From positions 1 to 64,000 of the forward strand of contig JAGAAS010000062.1 of NCBI GenBank assembly GCA_017615125.1: a DNA stretch of 64,000 bases, written 5' to 3'. Below are positions 34,757-45,200 of the stretch, one piece after another. The stretch comes from Bacteroidaceae bacterium. GTDB lineage: Bacteria > Bacteroidota > Bacteroidia > Bacteroidales > Bacteroidaceae. Both the position numbers and the translations under genes were made by a program. How positions within the stretch are numbered: the stretch's first letter is position 1; every line of letters starts with the position of its first letter. The notes under the pieces are model-generated. The model had not been told where the DNA came from. It ran no database searches and worked only from the letters and a program-made list of their open reading frames with translations.

Positions 34757-37700
34757 ATGATGAAAAACTCTCTTCTTCTGACGATAGGGCTGCTGCTATG
34801 GGTACTAGTTATAAAAGGTGCCGAGACAGACTACATGTCTTCCCAGCCTTTCGTCAGCGTCGCCCACTTTGCTGCCGACGACGAGTCCATGCAGGGACGT
34901 TCAACCAGCATTATGCAGGACAGTCAGGGATTCATCTGGGTAAGTTCGTTCAACGGGCTTAACCGCTACGATGGTTACCAGTGGACAAAATACAAGTCAG
35001 GGCGCGGCAAGAACTCGGTGCTTGCCACAAACCGCATTAACAATATTGTCGAGAACAGTCAGGGCGACATCTGGTGCATAACCGTTAACGGGCTTTATGT
35101 GTTCAACAAACGACAGGAGCAGTTCTACGACGTCCAGCCTGTACTCGACAGTCTGGCAGGACACAAGGCACATGTCGCAAAGATTTGGCCTCTCAAAAAT
35201 GGCATCACGTGGATGCAATCGGAGGATGGATTCGTTTTCCGTATCTTAGACAACCATCCCGAGGAGGGTAGCCGGCTCATCCACTTCCGTAACGATGCAG
35301 CTGGAAACGGCTCCACATCGTCTACTTCTATAGAAATTTACGGTGCCGTTCTTGACTATCAGAGCAACGAGTGGGTTCTTGGTAAGCAGGGCTGCTACCT
35401 AAACGGGAATGCTGAGCCTGCTAGCAAGGTCGTTTTTCGTCACATTGCACTGACAGAAGAGGGGCCATGGTTTATTTCATCTAACGGACGACAGATTGCC
35501 CATTACTGCAATGAAACACTCTCTTTCAAGGAATTCTTGCCAGAAAACTGCCGTGTCTACTTTTTCGGCATCGTAGGAGATTCACTTCTCCTGACAGCCA
35601 CAAACCGAGGACTTTACCGTTCGTTAATTGGCGGAGGAAGCCTCTCCCTCCTCACTTCGCAGGACATCCATAGTGTCTTCCTTGACAGCCACGGGGTGCT
35701 ATGGGGACTCTCCGAGCAAGAGGGCGTGCTGCGGCTTACCAGCGACGACAACTACGTCCACTGCAGGGCCGACAGGGTTATGCTGCCAGCTGACTTGTCC
35801 GACGAATTGCTGGCGCGTCGTTTCCATGAGGACTCTGACGGACAGCTCTGGCTCCTCTCGATGGGCAACAACGACATCCTTTATTTCGACACTCGCACAA
35901 ATAGCTTCAAGCGCCCCTATTGTCGCGAGAACCTCAACAGCAACACTTCCTCCTTCACCATTGACCGCCAGGGCAACGTGTGGTACCAGAGCGAGCGCAG
36001 TGTTGATATGCTCTCACTTCACAGCTGCCCCTTCCGCATCGACAACCGTTTCCGCAACCAAGAGGTACGTTCTCAGTTCATTGATTCCCAAAATCGGCAC
36101 TGGTATGGATTACGGGAAAACAAGGTCGTCGTCTGCGACAGCAATGGGACGGAACTGCAGCAGTTCGCTCTCCCAGGTACCATGTATTGCATCCATGAGA
36201 CGTCAGATGGCGTGGTTTGGATGGGTTCGCGCAACGATGGGCTTTTCCGCCTCACGCCTGAGGGTAACAGCTATTCCATTTCCCATTTCCTCCACGATGA
36301 TGAAGACATCACCTCGCTCAGCAACAACGCCATCTACACTCTATACGAGGATAGTCGAGGACACCTATGGATAGGCACTTTCGGAGGGGGCGTCAATCTT
36401 TGGGACAATGGGCATTTCATCCACCAGCAAAACAGACTGGGATACAACAGCGAGCAGCCCCAAACCATTCGCTTCGTCAGTGAGGTGAAGCCTGGCATCA
36501 TCGCCATCGCCTCTCGCGAAGGACTTTATACATACAGTACGGACTTTTCAAGGCCCGAGGATATCTGTATGTTTCACAATGCCAAGCGGAGCAATGACGA
36601 CACATGTCTTACTGACAACGACATCACATCGGTCTTAATGACTACCGACGGAACCCTTTACGTTTCCACCCAGAGCGGAGGTATCTGCCGTATGATCACA
36701 GACAACCTGCTCAGCAATGACATTCAATTTGAGAGTATCAGCAAAGAAGATGGCCTTGCCTCCGATGTAGCCTATAGCATTGTCGAAGACTATCAGGGCA
36801 TCCTTTGGGTTAGCAGCGAGCGAGCATTGTCGCGCTTGAGTGCCGACCACAAGACAATCACCATCTACGACAATTTCTCGTTTCCGACAGAAGTTGTCTT
36901 TTCTGAAGGCATTCCTCTCCACAAGGGCAATGAACTTGTGTTCGGTACTATGCAGGGAACAGTTTCCATAAATCCCACCGAACTTCGAACTGACATTTAT
37001 GTGCCACCTCTCGTCGTTGACAGCCATCTGGCTTCTTCCGAAGACGATCGTTCGGCAACCCTTCACTTTGCTGCCCTTGACTACCGTAATCGCAGACACT
37101 TGAAGTATGCCTATCGCATGGAAGGTGTTGATGCCGACTGGACAACGAGCAGCGAGAACTCCGTTACATATGTCAACCTACCCCCAGGAAAACATTTATT
37201 CCATGTTCGTTCCACTAATGCCGATGGCCAATGGACTGACAACGAGCAGATTCTCCCCATTTACGTCAAGCCCCGCTTCTACGAGCGGTTTTGGGGCATG
37301 TTGCTCATTCTGTTTGCCGTGTTCACTCTTATCACCCTCGCTGTCTACGAGGCAATGCGTCTCTATCGCCTGCGCCATAGCCTCACGGTGGAGCAAGAAC
37401 TGACGGATATGAAGATTCGGTTCTTTACCGACATTAGCCATGAATTGCGTACGCCTCTAACGCTTGTTGATGGCCCTGTGAGCGAGGTGTTGGAGGATAA
37501 AAGCCTTAGCGACCAGTCACGCTACTATCTTGAAGTGGTTCAGCGCAATGTACGTCGTATGCTTAATCTTGTCAACCAGATTCTTGACTTCCGTAAGTTG
37601 CAGAACCATAAAATGTCACTTCTGATAGAACCCATTGATGTACGTGACACTCTCTCTCGCATCATGGAGAACTTCAACGAAATGGCGGTGCAACATCATA

Positions 37701-39043
37701 TGTCGTTTTCTCTTCAGGCCTCTGACAATCTGCCCACCCTCTGGGCCGATCGGGATAAAATAGAGAAAATCTTCTTCAACTTGCTTGTCAATGCCTTCAA
37801 GTACACCGATGACGGAAAATCAATTACCATCAATGCCACTCAGCCTACATCAGATACGATAGCAATCTCTGTCAGCGACCAAGGAATAGGTATACGGAAA
37901 GAAGACATCAGCAAGCTGTTTACCCGCTTCGAAACTGTTCTCACCGACAACACATCGCGACCCTCTTCGGGCATTGGTCTTTCATTAGTCAAGCAGTTCT
38001 CTGATTTACATCACGCCAACGTTTCCGTTGACAGCAAAGTGGGCGAAGGAAGCACCTTTACCATTACCTTCCGAACAGGCAAAGATCATTTCTCCAACGA
38101 CAAACAAGTTGAGTTCTTCGCTGCTGATACAGCACACCTGGAAGCAACTGACGAGACTTCCCCAGTCGACCTGAATGATAAAAATCCCCTCTCAGAAGTA
38201 ATTGGAACCGAAGAAGACGAAGAGGACGAACGCCCCAAAATCCTCATCGTTGAAGACAACGACGAACTGCGTGATTTCATAGAGCATATCCTCTCCGATA
38301 CTTACCGCATCACGCTTGCAACCGACGGGGAAGAAGGCTTGCGAATGGGCCGTGAGCTATGGCCCGATCTCATCATCACAGACATCATGATGCCTGTCAT
38401 GGACGGTTTCCAGATGATTCAGCAAATAAAGGAAGACGCCGACATCTACGCCGTGCCAATAATCGTCCTTACTGCCAAGGGTACGCTTGACGACCGAATA
38501 CACGGCGTTGAACTCGGCATCGACGACTATGTGCTCAAGCCCTTCAGCGCCAGCTATTTGAAGGCACGTGTCGCTGCTCTTTTGGAACAGCGACAAAGGC
38601 TCCGTCAACGATTCATGCAGATGCTTTCCGATGGTGACAAGGCTCTTGTACGGCGTAGTCTTGAACCCGATATGCCCGTCATTACTCCTGCTGACGAACT
38701 GTTTCTCCAAGATGTTATGGCATTTATGGAAAAGAATATGGACAATGCCGACATCACTATCGACGACTTTGCTAGTGCCGTCAAGCTTGGTCGCACCGTC
38801 TTTTATAATAAGCTGAAAGCCACAGTAGGACTCACGCCCATCGACTTCGTGCAAGAGATGCGCATCAAACGTGCTGTCCAGCTCATGAAAACAGACAACT
38901 TCACCATTTCCGAAATTGCCTACCAAACAGGTTTCAATGACCCGAAATACTTTAGTCGCTGCTTCAAAAAACACCTTGGAGAAACACCTACTGACTATCT
39001 GAAGAAACTGAGGGCTGAAAAGGAAACGAATGCCGACTCGTAA
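34757..39043 (+). CDS. Hybrid two-component system sensor/regulator (HTCS)
   Basis: 1428-residue single-protein two-component system spanning the inner membrane. Signal region 1-22; 14-bladed Reg_prop periplasmic sensor at about 35-740 (repeats such as DSQGFIWVSSFNGLNRYDG, DSRGHLWIGTFGGGVNLWD); Y_Y_Y domain at about 755-840; membrane helix near 845-870; HisKA with DISHELRTPLTL near 895; HATPase with NAFKYTDDG and GIGLSLVKQF; receiver domain with VEDND and phospho-acceptor in LIITDIMMPVMDG near 1210; AraC-type helix-turn-helix at about 1310-1420. All catalytic residues are present. It sits beside the two enzyme arms it would control. The ligand is most likely an oligogalacturonide or rhamnogalacturonan piece, by analogy with other pectin HTCS. 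Confidence 0.96.
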   Translation: MMKNSLLLTIGLLLWVLVIKGAETDYMSSQPFVSVAHFAADDESMQGRSTSIMQDSQGFIWVSSFNGLNRYDGYQWTKYKSGRGKNSVLATNRINNIVENSQGDIWCITVNGLYVFNKRQEQFYDVQPVLDSLAGHKAHVAKIWPLKNGITWMQSEDGFVFRILDNHPEEGSRLIHFRNDAAGNGSTSSTSIEIYGAVLDYQSNEWVLGKQGCYLNGNAEPASKVVFRHIALTEEGPWFISSNGRQIAHYCNETLSFKEFLPENCRVYFFGIVGDSLLLTATNRGLYRSLIGGGSLSLLTSQDIHSVFLDSHGVLWGLSEQEGVLRLTSDDNYVHCRADRVMLPADLSDELLARRFHEDSDGQLWLLSMGNNDILYFDTRTNSFKRPYCRENLNSNTSSFTIDRQGNVWYQSERSVDMLSLHSCPFRIDNRFRNQEVRSQFIDSQNRHWYGLRENKVVVCDSNGTELQQFALPGTMYCIHETSDGVVWMGSRNDGLFRLTPEGNSYSISHFLHDDEDITSLSNNAIYTLYEDSRGHLWIGTFGGGVNLWDNGHFIHQQNRLGYNSEQPQTIRFVSEVKPGIIAIASREGLYTYSTDFSRPEDICMFHNAKRSNDDTCLTDNDITSVLMTTDGTLYVSTQSGGICRMITDNLLSNDIQFESISKEDGLASDVAYSIVEDYQGILWVSSERALSRLSADHKTITIYDNFSFPTEVVFSEGIPLHKGNELVFGTMQGTVSINPTELRTDIYVPPLVVDSHLASSEDDRSATLHFAALDYRNRRHLKYAYRMEGVDADWTTSSENSVTYVNLPPGKHLFHVRSTNADGQWTDNEQILPIYVKPRFYERFWGMLLILFAVFTLITLAVYEAMRLYRLRHSLTVEQELTDMKIRFFTDISHELRTPLTLVDGPVSEVLEDKSLSDQSRYYLEVVQRNVRRMLNLVNQILDFRKLQNHKMSLLIEPIDVRDTLSRIMENFNEMAVQHHMSFSLQASDNLPTLWADRDKIEKIFFNLLVNAFKYTDDGKSITINATQPTSDTIAISVSDQGIGIRKEDISKLFTRFETVLTDNTSRPSSGIGLSLVKQFSDLHHANVSVDSKVGEGSTFTITFRTGKDHFSNDKQVEFFAADTAHLEATDETSPVDLNDKNPLSEVIGTEEDEEDERPKILIVEDNDELRDFIEHILSDTYRITLATDGEEGLRMGRELWPDLIITDIMMPVMDGFQMIQQIKEDADIYAVPIIVLTAKGTLDDRIHGVELGIDDYVLKPFSASYLKARVAALLEQRQRLRQRFMQMLSDGDKALVRRSLEPDMPVITPADELFLQDVMAFMEKNMDNADITIDDFASAVKLGRTVFYNKLKATVGLTPIDFVQEMRIKRAVQLMKTDNFTISEIAYQTGFNDPKYFSRCFKKHLGETPTDYLKKLRAEKETNADS

Positions 39044-39166
39044 TCTTTCTCATTGCAAAGATGGATAATGATACGCCTTTCTCTTTTTCGTGAAAAGTAA
39101 AGTGTAAACCAACAAGGCTCCTCTTTCTTCCGTTTCCAGCAGAACATCAGAACGAGATTTTCTTTT

Positions 39167-40102
39167 TTATTCCAGCACGTGAATGTCCTGTAACCACATT
39201 TCCGTCAGCAAAGGAAAGAGGGCTGCACTTCCAGGGTTGTCACGAAGTGAGATGCTGTGAGCTCCTTCGGGGAAGATGTGAAGCGAAGCCCCTTTTATCT
39301 GGTACTCTCTGAGTTTTCTGTAGTAAAGGAGGCTATTAATGGAAGGAACGGTGTTGTCGTCCTGCGCATGAAACAGGATTGCAGGCGGCGTATCGTCAGT
39401 CACTTGGTTCTGCACAGAAAAGTAACGCTGCCATTCTTCGCTGTCGTCGCTTGCAAGCAGGGCCTGATGACTGCCTCTGTTCTCGTAGCTGGAGCCTGAC
39501 ATATCGATAACGGGCGATACCAGAATGCTGAAGTTTGCACGGAAAGGCAAATCGTCGAGACTGTCGCCAACGGCTGCCCAGTCCTCGCGAATCGTGGAAG
39601 CGCATGCTGCCAGATGCCCTCCTGCCGAGCTGCCCATCACGCCAACCTTCTCCGGGCGGATATCCCATTCCGTTGCGTGGGCACGAATGAGCCGCAGCGC
39701 ACGTTGCGCATCCTGCAAGGGAGCCCTATAGCTTACTTCGACATCCCTTTGATTAGGCAGGCGATGAAAAAGCACACAAGCGGTGATTCCCATCGTGTTG
39801 AACCATTTTGCCAAAGCAAAGCCGCTAATCTCATAGGCCAGCTTCACGTAGCCTCCCCCAGGAATGATGAGCACAGCAGCATGCTTGTTTTCAGCTTTTG
39901 AAGGATGGAACACACTTATGTAAGGATTAGTAACAATGAAAGCCCTTTCCCGTGCGACGCTGTCTTGTAACTGAACACCCACCTTATGATTTGGCATAGC
40001 GTTCTGAGACCATAAGTGGATGATATCCTGCGCCGAAATACGAAGAAATCCAAGGCAAGCGACAATAAGAGCAAGAACACAGATTCGATGAGATTGTTTC
40101 AT
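39167..40102 (-). CDS. Secreted alpha/beta-hydrolase esterase
   Basis: 311 residues; signal peptide 1-24 (RISAQ). Alpha/beta-hydrolase of the BD-FAE/acetylesterase type: oxyanion motif IPGGGYVKLAYE near 82, nucleophile elbow GSSAGG near 156, Asp in FHAQDDNTVP near 250 and His in EGAHSI near 283. It could deacetylate pectin or another plant glycan; position convergent to the HTCS supports a place in the pectin locus, but substrate is inferred. It has its own -7 box at 40139-40146 and lacks the shared half-sites. Confidence 0.85.
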   Translation of the reverse strand: MKQSHRICVLALIVACLGFLRISAQDIIHLWSQNAMPNHKVGVQLQDSVARERAFIVTNPYISVFHPSKAENKHAAVLIIPGGGYVKLAYEISGFALAKWFNTMGITACVLFHRLPNQRDVEVSYRAPLQDAQRALRLIRAHATEWDIRPEKVGVMGSSAGGHLAACASTIREDWAAVGDSLDDLPFRANFSILVSPVIDMSGSSYENRGSHQALLASDDSEEWQRYFSVQNQVTDDTPPAILFHAQDDNTVPSINSLLYYRKLREYQIKGASLHIFPEGAHSISLRDNPGSAALFPLLTEMWLQDIHVLE

Positions 40103-40138
40103 AATGACGTATCCAGACAGAGTATTATTTCTTCGCTA

Positions 40139-40146
40139 CAAATATA
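40139..40146 (-). promoter_or_regulatory. -7 box TATATTTG for the esterase gene
   Basis: Minus-strand TATATTTG, 37 bases upstream of the start codon. No good -33 box. Confidence 0.5.
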
Positions 40147-40253
40147 CGGATTTTTTCTGGTTTTCTATCATCGTTTCCATTGATTATTTTCAACGAAAAG
40201 CGAAGAGGAAAAAAGAAAGGCAACAACGGGAGAAATCCTATTGTCGCCTTGCG

Positions 40254-40326
40254 TCGGAAAGAGGCGACTCGAACGCCCGACCCCTACGTCCCGAACGTAG
40301 TGCGCTACCAACTGCGCTACTTTCCG
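40254..40326 (-). tRNA. tRNA-Pro (anticodon CGG)
   Basis: Acceptor CGGAAAG pairs perfectly with CTTTCCG, D arm GCGC/GCGC, anticodon stem CTACG/CGTAG around loop TTCGGGA, T loop TTCGAGT. CCA not encoded. Confidence 0.95.
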
Positions 40327-40400
40327 CTTGAAATTGTCGGACAAAGATAGGGCAACTTCTGCGAAAAGCAAAAAAAAGGAAGAAAAAATTTAAAAAAAAC

Positions 40401-40430
40401 TTGGAGAAAGGAAAAAAATGCCTACCTTTG
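40401..40430 (+). promoter_or_regulatory. Promoter of tRNA-Phe
   Basis: TTGG at 40401-40404, 18-base spacer, -7 box TACCTTTG at 40423-40430, 19 bases before the tRNA. Confidence 0.65.
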
Positions 40431-40449
40431 CATCCGCTTTTAGCACCAA

Positions 40450-40522
<73 letters not shown>

Positions 40523-40528
40523 CTCTGA

Positions 40529-40557
40529 GGAGGTCGAAACGACCTCCCTTTTTTTTA
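40529..40557 (+). terminator. Terminator after tRNA-Phe
   Basis: Perfect 8-base stem GGAGGTCG/CGACCTCC with AAA loop, then a T8 run. Confidence 0.92.
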
Positions 40558-41008
40558 TCTATCACACAGAAAAGCCCTTCTCCAAGCCCGCAGTCCGAAT
40601 GTGCCGACGAACAGGAAGCAGAAGCCTGAAAAGATACTGAAGGCATGAAGGATTTTCGAGAACAAATAATTTTTTTTCGAGAAGGGAAAAAATTTTTTTC
40701 TTTCTACATCTCGCCGTATGAAGAAAGAATCCGGCGAGATTCTTTGAGCATAATTTTTTTTGGAAGAAAACATCATCGGAAGAAGATTCTCCCCCAGCGT
40801 CATCCATGAACCTGCCGACGGGGACAAAGGCTCTTTTATGTTATTAAACATACTGAAATAATTTTTCCTCCCAAATTAAACACCTACCTTAGCAAACAAA
40901 TTAAGCGAAATTTCCTATCATAGTCAACGACTTTACACCCAAAAGAACTGCAAGAGAAGGCTTTCCGCTGTTTTTCGACTCATTTACATTCCATCTTTCG
41001 ACTACATC
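40558..41008. other. Gene-free spacer before manC
   Basis: Holds repeat copy E (40652-40764) and a possible weak manC promoter, TACCTTAG at 40885-40892, one base off the -7 consensus. Open frames here have no recognisable product. Confidence 0.5.
40652..40764. repeat. Modular intergenic repeat, copy E
   Basis: TTTTCGAGAAGGGAAAAAATTTTTTTC, then ACATCTCGCCG, a loop reading TATGAAGAAAGAATC (inverted relative to copy D) and CGGCGAGAT. The inverted loop shows that the inner module can flip between copies. Confidence 0.8.
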
Positions 41009-42106
41009 ATGAACAACTCAAATAAATACTGCGTCATCATGGCAGGCGGCATCGGGAGCCGTTTCTGGCCTACCAGCACTCTGGACGTCCCGAAACAATT
41101 CATCGACTTCTTCGGAGGGGGAAAGACGTTGCTGCAGCAGACCTACGAGCGCGCTGCCAAGCTCTTTCCCGAGGGGCACATCATCGTTACCACCCACCGC
41201 TCGTTCACCCATCTCGTGCGTGAGCAGCTGCCCGAGCTTGACCCGCAATGCATCCTCCACGAGCCGGCATTCAAGAGCACGGCGCCCAGTATGGCGTATG
41301 CGGCCTACTTCCTGCGCAGCATCAACCCGCAGGCAAACATGATTGTGCTCCCTGCCGACCAGCTGGTGTTCGGCGAAGACGCCTACATTGCCGCCCTTGA
41401 CAAGGCCCTCGACTACGTTGCCACCCATCCGCACCTCGTTACGATGGGAATCCGCGCGACATATCCCGAGACGCGCTACGGCTACATCCAGATAGACGGG
41501 ACAAACGGAATAGAGCCCGGATTTGAGGAGTTCCACAAGGTGAGAACCTTCACCGAGAAGCCCCAGGAGGAGTTTGCGCGCCTCTTTGTCGAGAGCGGCG
41601 ACTTCTACTGGAACACGGGCCTCTTCGCCTGGAACGTCAACACCATCATTGAGACGATGCATCCGCTGCTTCCCGAGATGATGGAGAGCTTCGATCATGT
41701 GTTTGCCGGAGAACGCACTCGCGACGAGCGGCGTGCTGATGTCTACCGCATCTACGAATCATTCCCCAGCATATCCGTCGACTACGCCGTCATCGAGAAA
41801 GCACCCAACATGTATCTGCAAGCAGGAAACTTCGGATGGACCGACGTGGGGCGCTGGGAAGACGTCTACCGCGAGGCAGGAAAAGACTCGCAAGGCAACG
41901 TGGCAGAGGGCGGAACGTGTGAATTCTACAACAGCCGCGACAACCTTGTCATCATCCCCAAGGACAAAATCGCCATCATCAAGGACCTTGAGGGCTTCCT
42001 CGTAAACATTACCGACGACGTCATCGTCATCTGCCCCAAAGACGAGGACGACATCCGCAACTTCCGCAACACTATGATGATGAAGCACGGCGACAAGTAT
42101 ATGTAA
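41009..42106 (+). CDS. manC: Mannose-1-phosphate guanylyltransferase
   Basis: 365-residue cytoplasmic enzyme making GDP-mannose from GTP and mannose-1-phosphate, feeding capsule and glycoprotein sugars including GDP-fucose. Nucleotidyltransferase signature MAGGIGSRFWPTS at 11-23, PKQF at 28-31, PADQL near 116, and FTEKP near 185. It lacks the phosphomannose-isomerase domain that bifunctional ManC proteins carry, so it is the short single-function form. Mfd follows 107 bases downstream with its own promoter. Confidence 0.93.
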   Translation: MNNSNKYCVIMAGGIGSRFWPTSTLDVPKQFIDFFGGGKTLLQQTYERAAKLFPEGHIIVTTHRSFTHLVREQLPELDPQCILHEPAFKSTAPSMAYAAYFLRSINPQANMIVLPADQLVFGEDAYIAALDKALDYVATHPHLVTMGIRATYPETRYGYIQIDGTNGIEPGFEEFHKVRTFTEKPQEEFARLFVESGDFYWNTGLFAWNVNTIIETMHPLLPEMMESFDHVFAGERTRDERRADVYRIYESFPSISVDYAVIEKAPNMYLQAGNFGWTDVGRWEDVYREAGKDSQGNVAEGGTCEFYNSRDNLVIIPKDKIAIIKDLEGFLVNITDDVIVICPKDEDDIRNFRNTMMMKHGDKYM

Positions 42107-42185
42107 CGCTTGACGGACTTCCCCGCACGAACGACAACAGAAAGGAAAAGAAAAAAGGCATACCTTTTTAAATATATTTTTTTCG

Positions 42186-42193
42186 TATCTTTG
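42186..42193 (+). promoter_or_regulatory. -7 box TATCTTTG for mfd
   Basis: TATCTTTG, 20 bases upstream of the mfd start codon. Confidence 0.7.
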
Positions 42194-42213
42194 CAGCACT
42201 TTACTGAGAAAGG

Positions 42214-45200
42214 ATGCTGATAGAAGAGTTGGTGAACCTCTATGCCGCGCATGCTGGCATCAAGGCATTTGAGAAAACGTGGAAAGATGGAACTAAAACC
42301 ATCTTTTTGCGGGGACTTGTGTCGTCAGCTCCCGCGCTTTTCTTTGCTGCAGCATCCCGAGCAGGTAGCCTGAAAGGGTGTCCCGTTGTTCTCCTCACGC
42401 TGCGCGATGCGGAAGAAGCCGGGTATCTCTACCACGATTTGACGCAGCTCATGGGAGATCAGCAGGTGCTCTACTTTCCCTCTTCCTACAAGCGCGCCAT
42501 CAAGTACAGGCAGAAGGACGATGCTGCCGAAGTGCTTCGTACCGAAGTGCTGACGCGTCTGGCAGCCAAGGGAGGCCCTTCCGACGACACAACGCTTTTT
42601 GTCATCTCCTTCCCTGAGGCGCTTGCCGAGAGTGTTGTCTCGCAGCAACACCTGCAGGAAAACACGCTTCACCTTTCTGTCGGGCAGACTTTCGAGGCTT
42701 CTGAACTTACCGAAGAGCTTTTCAAACTGGGCTTCCAACGTACCGACTATGTGTACGAGCCCGGGCAATATGCCGTTCGTGGAAGCATTGTCGACGTCTT
42801 CTCCTTCTCTTCGGAATATCCCTTCCGCATTGACTTCTTCGGCGACGACATCGACAGCATACGCACGTTTGAAGTGGAGAGCCAGCTGTCGCGAAGCAAA
42901 GCCAACGACATCTATATCACACCCGAGCTGACTGCTCAACAAGAGGGGCACGCCTCTTTCTTCGACTTCCTGCCGCAAAGTAGCGCTGTCGTTTTCCGCG
43001 ACTATCTCGACGTCTGCAATCTGATTGACATCATCAACAAGGATACCCTTTCCGTTAAGATTGACGAAGCGGAAAGCGCAGTTCTCCCCGTGTTGGTAAG
43101 CAAGGAGGATTTCATGCGGGCAAGCAGCGCTTTTAGACGCATCGAGTACGGCACCCATCCCACAGGCAAGCCTGAGGCAACCATCACCTTCGACACCTCG
43201 GCGCAACCTATCTTCCATAAGAACTTCGACCTCGTGTCGTCAACCTTCTCCGACTACATCAGCAAGGGCTACCGGCTCTACGTCTTGAGCGACAGCGCCA
43301 AGCAATGCGAGCGCCTGCGCACCATCTTCGACGAGCGCGGGGAGTGGGACACAGGCACGCACGAGGAGAAGATGATTCACTTCATCCCCGTCAACAAGAC
43401 GCTGCACGAAGGGTTCTCCGACAACACGCTTCGCTGCTGCTTCTTCACCGATCATCAGATTTTCGACCGCTTCCACAAATACAGCCTCCGTAGCGACAAA
43501 GCCCGGCAAGGGAAGGTTGCCGTTTCGCTCAAGGAACTGGCGCAGTTTGAGATCGGCGACTACATCGTGCACATCGATCACGGCATCGGGCGCTTTGCGG
43601 GGCTCGTTCGCATCCCCAACGGCGACAGCACGCAAGAAGCCATCAAACTTGTCTACGAAGGAGCACGCGGAGGGCAGGACATCGTGCTCGTCTCCATCCA
43701 CTCGCTGCACAAAATCTCGAAGTACAAGGGGAAAGACGGCGTCCAGCCCCGCATGAGCCGCTTAGGAACGGGTGCCTGGGAGAAGATGAAGGAGCGCACG
43801 AAGACCAAAATAAAGGATATCGCCCGCGATCTTATCCTTCTCTACTCAAAGCGCCTCAAGGAGCCCGGCTTTGCCTTCAGCCCCGACTCGTTCCTTCAGC
43901 ACGAGCTGGAAGCCAGCTTCATCTACGAAGACACCCCCGATCAGCTGAAAGCCACGCAGGACGTAAAGGCCGATATGGAAAAGACACGCCCGATGGACAG
44001 GCTCATTTGCGGCGATGTGGGATTTGGGAAGACGGAGGTTGCCATTCGTGCTGCCTTCAAGGCTTGCACAGACAACAAGCAGGTTGCCGTGCTCGTTCCC
44101 ACTACCGTTCTTGCCTATCAGCATTTCCAGACATTCTCCGAGCGCCTGCGCGATTTCCCCTGCCGCATCGAATATCTGAGCCGCGCACGCTCAGCGCATG
44201 ACATCAAGCAGATACTAAAGGACTTGGCCGAAGGCAACATCAACATTATCATCGGAACCCACAAGCTCATCGGCAAGTCTGTCAAGTTCAAGGACCTGGG
44301 CCTGCTCATCATCGACGAGGAGCAGAAGTTCGGAGTCTCTGTTAAAGAGAAGCTGAAGCAGATGAAAGTCAACGTCGACACGCTGACGCTGACAGCGACT
44401 CCCATCCCCCGCACGCTTCAGTTCTCGCTGATGGGCGCTCGAGACCTCTCTATCATGCAGACACCTCCTGCCAACCGCTATCCCATACAGACGGAAGTGC
44501 ATACTTTCAACGAGGACATCATCCGCGATGCCATCAACTACGAAATGTCGCGCAGCGGGCAGACGTTCTTCATCAACAACCGCGTTCAGAACCTCCCTGA
44601 GCTGGCAGCACTTGTCAAGCGCCTCGTTCCTGACGCGAGGATAGCCATCGGGCACGGGCAGATGGACCCGGAAGAGCTTGAGAACGTCATCCTCGGCTTC
44701 ATCAACTACGACTACGACGTGCTAATCGCCACATCCATCGTTGAGAACGGCATCAATATTCCCAACGCCAACACCATCATCATCAATCAAGCTCACATGT
44801 TCGGACTGAGCGACTTGCACCAGATGCGCGGGCGAGTGGGACGCACCAACCGCAAGGCCTTCTGCTACCTGCTGGCTCCTCCCTACAGCAGCATGACCGA
44901 GGAGGCGCACCGCCGACTGATGGCGATAGAGAACTTCACCGACTTGGGAAGCGGCATTCACATCGCCCTGCAGGACTTAGACATACGCGGAGCCGGCAAC
45001 CTGCTGGGAGCAGAACAGAGCGGATTCATTGCCGACTTGGGATACGAGACCTACCAGAAGATTCTCGAGGAAGCCGTGCACGAGCTGAAGACAGAAGAGT
45101 TCACCGACTTGTTCGAGAAAAAACCCGTTGCCCAAGACGGGCAGAACACCCCTTCGGCCGTCTTCTCGGGCGAGGACTTCGTGCAGGAATGCTCGTTTGA

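Noticed and set aside
34757-39043. HTCS considered as degenerate because of its many propeller repeats
   Set aside because: Kinase, receiver and AraC domains all keep their key residues; length is normal for the family.
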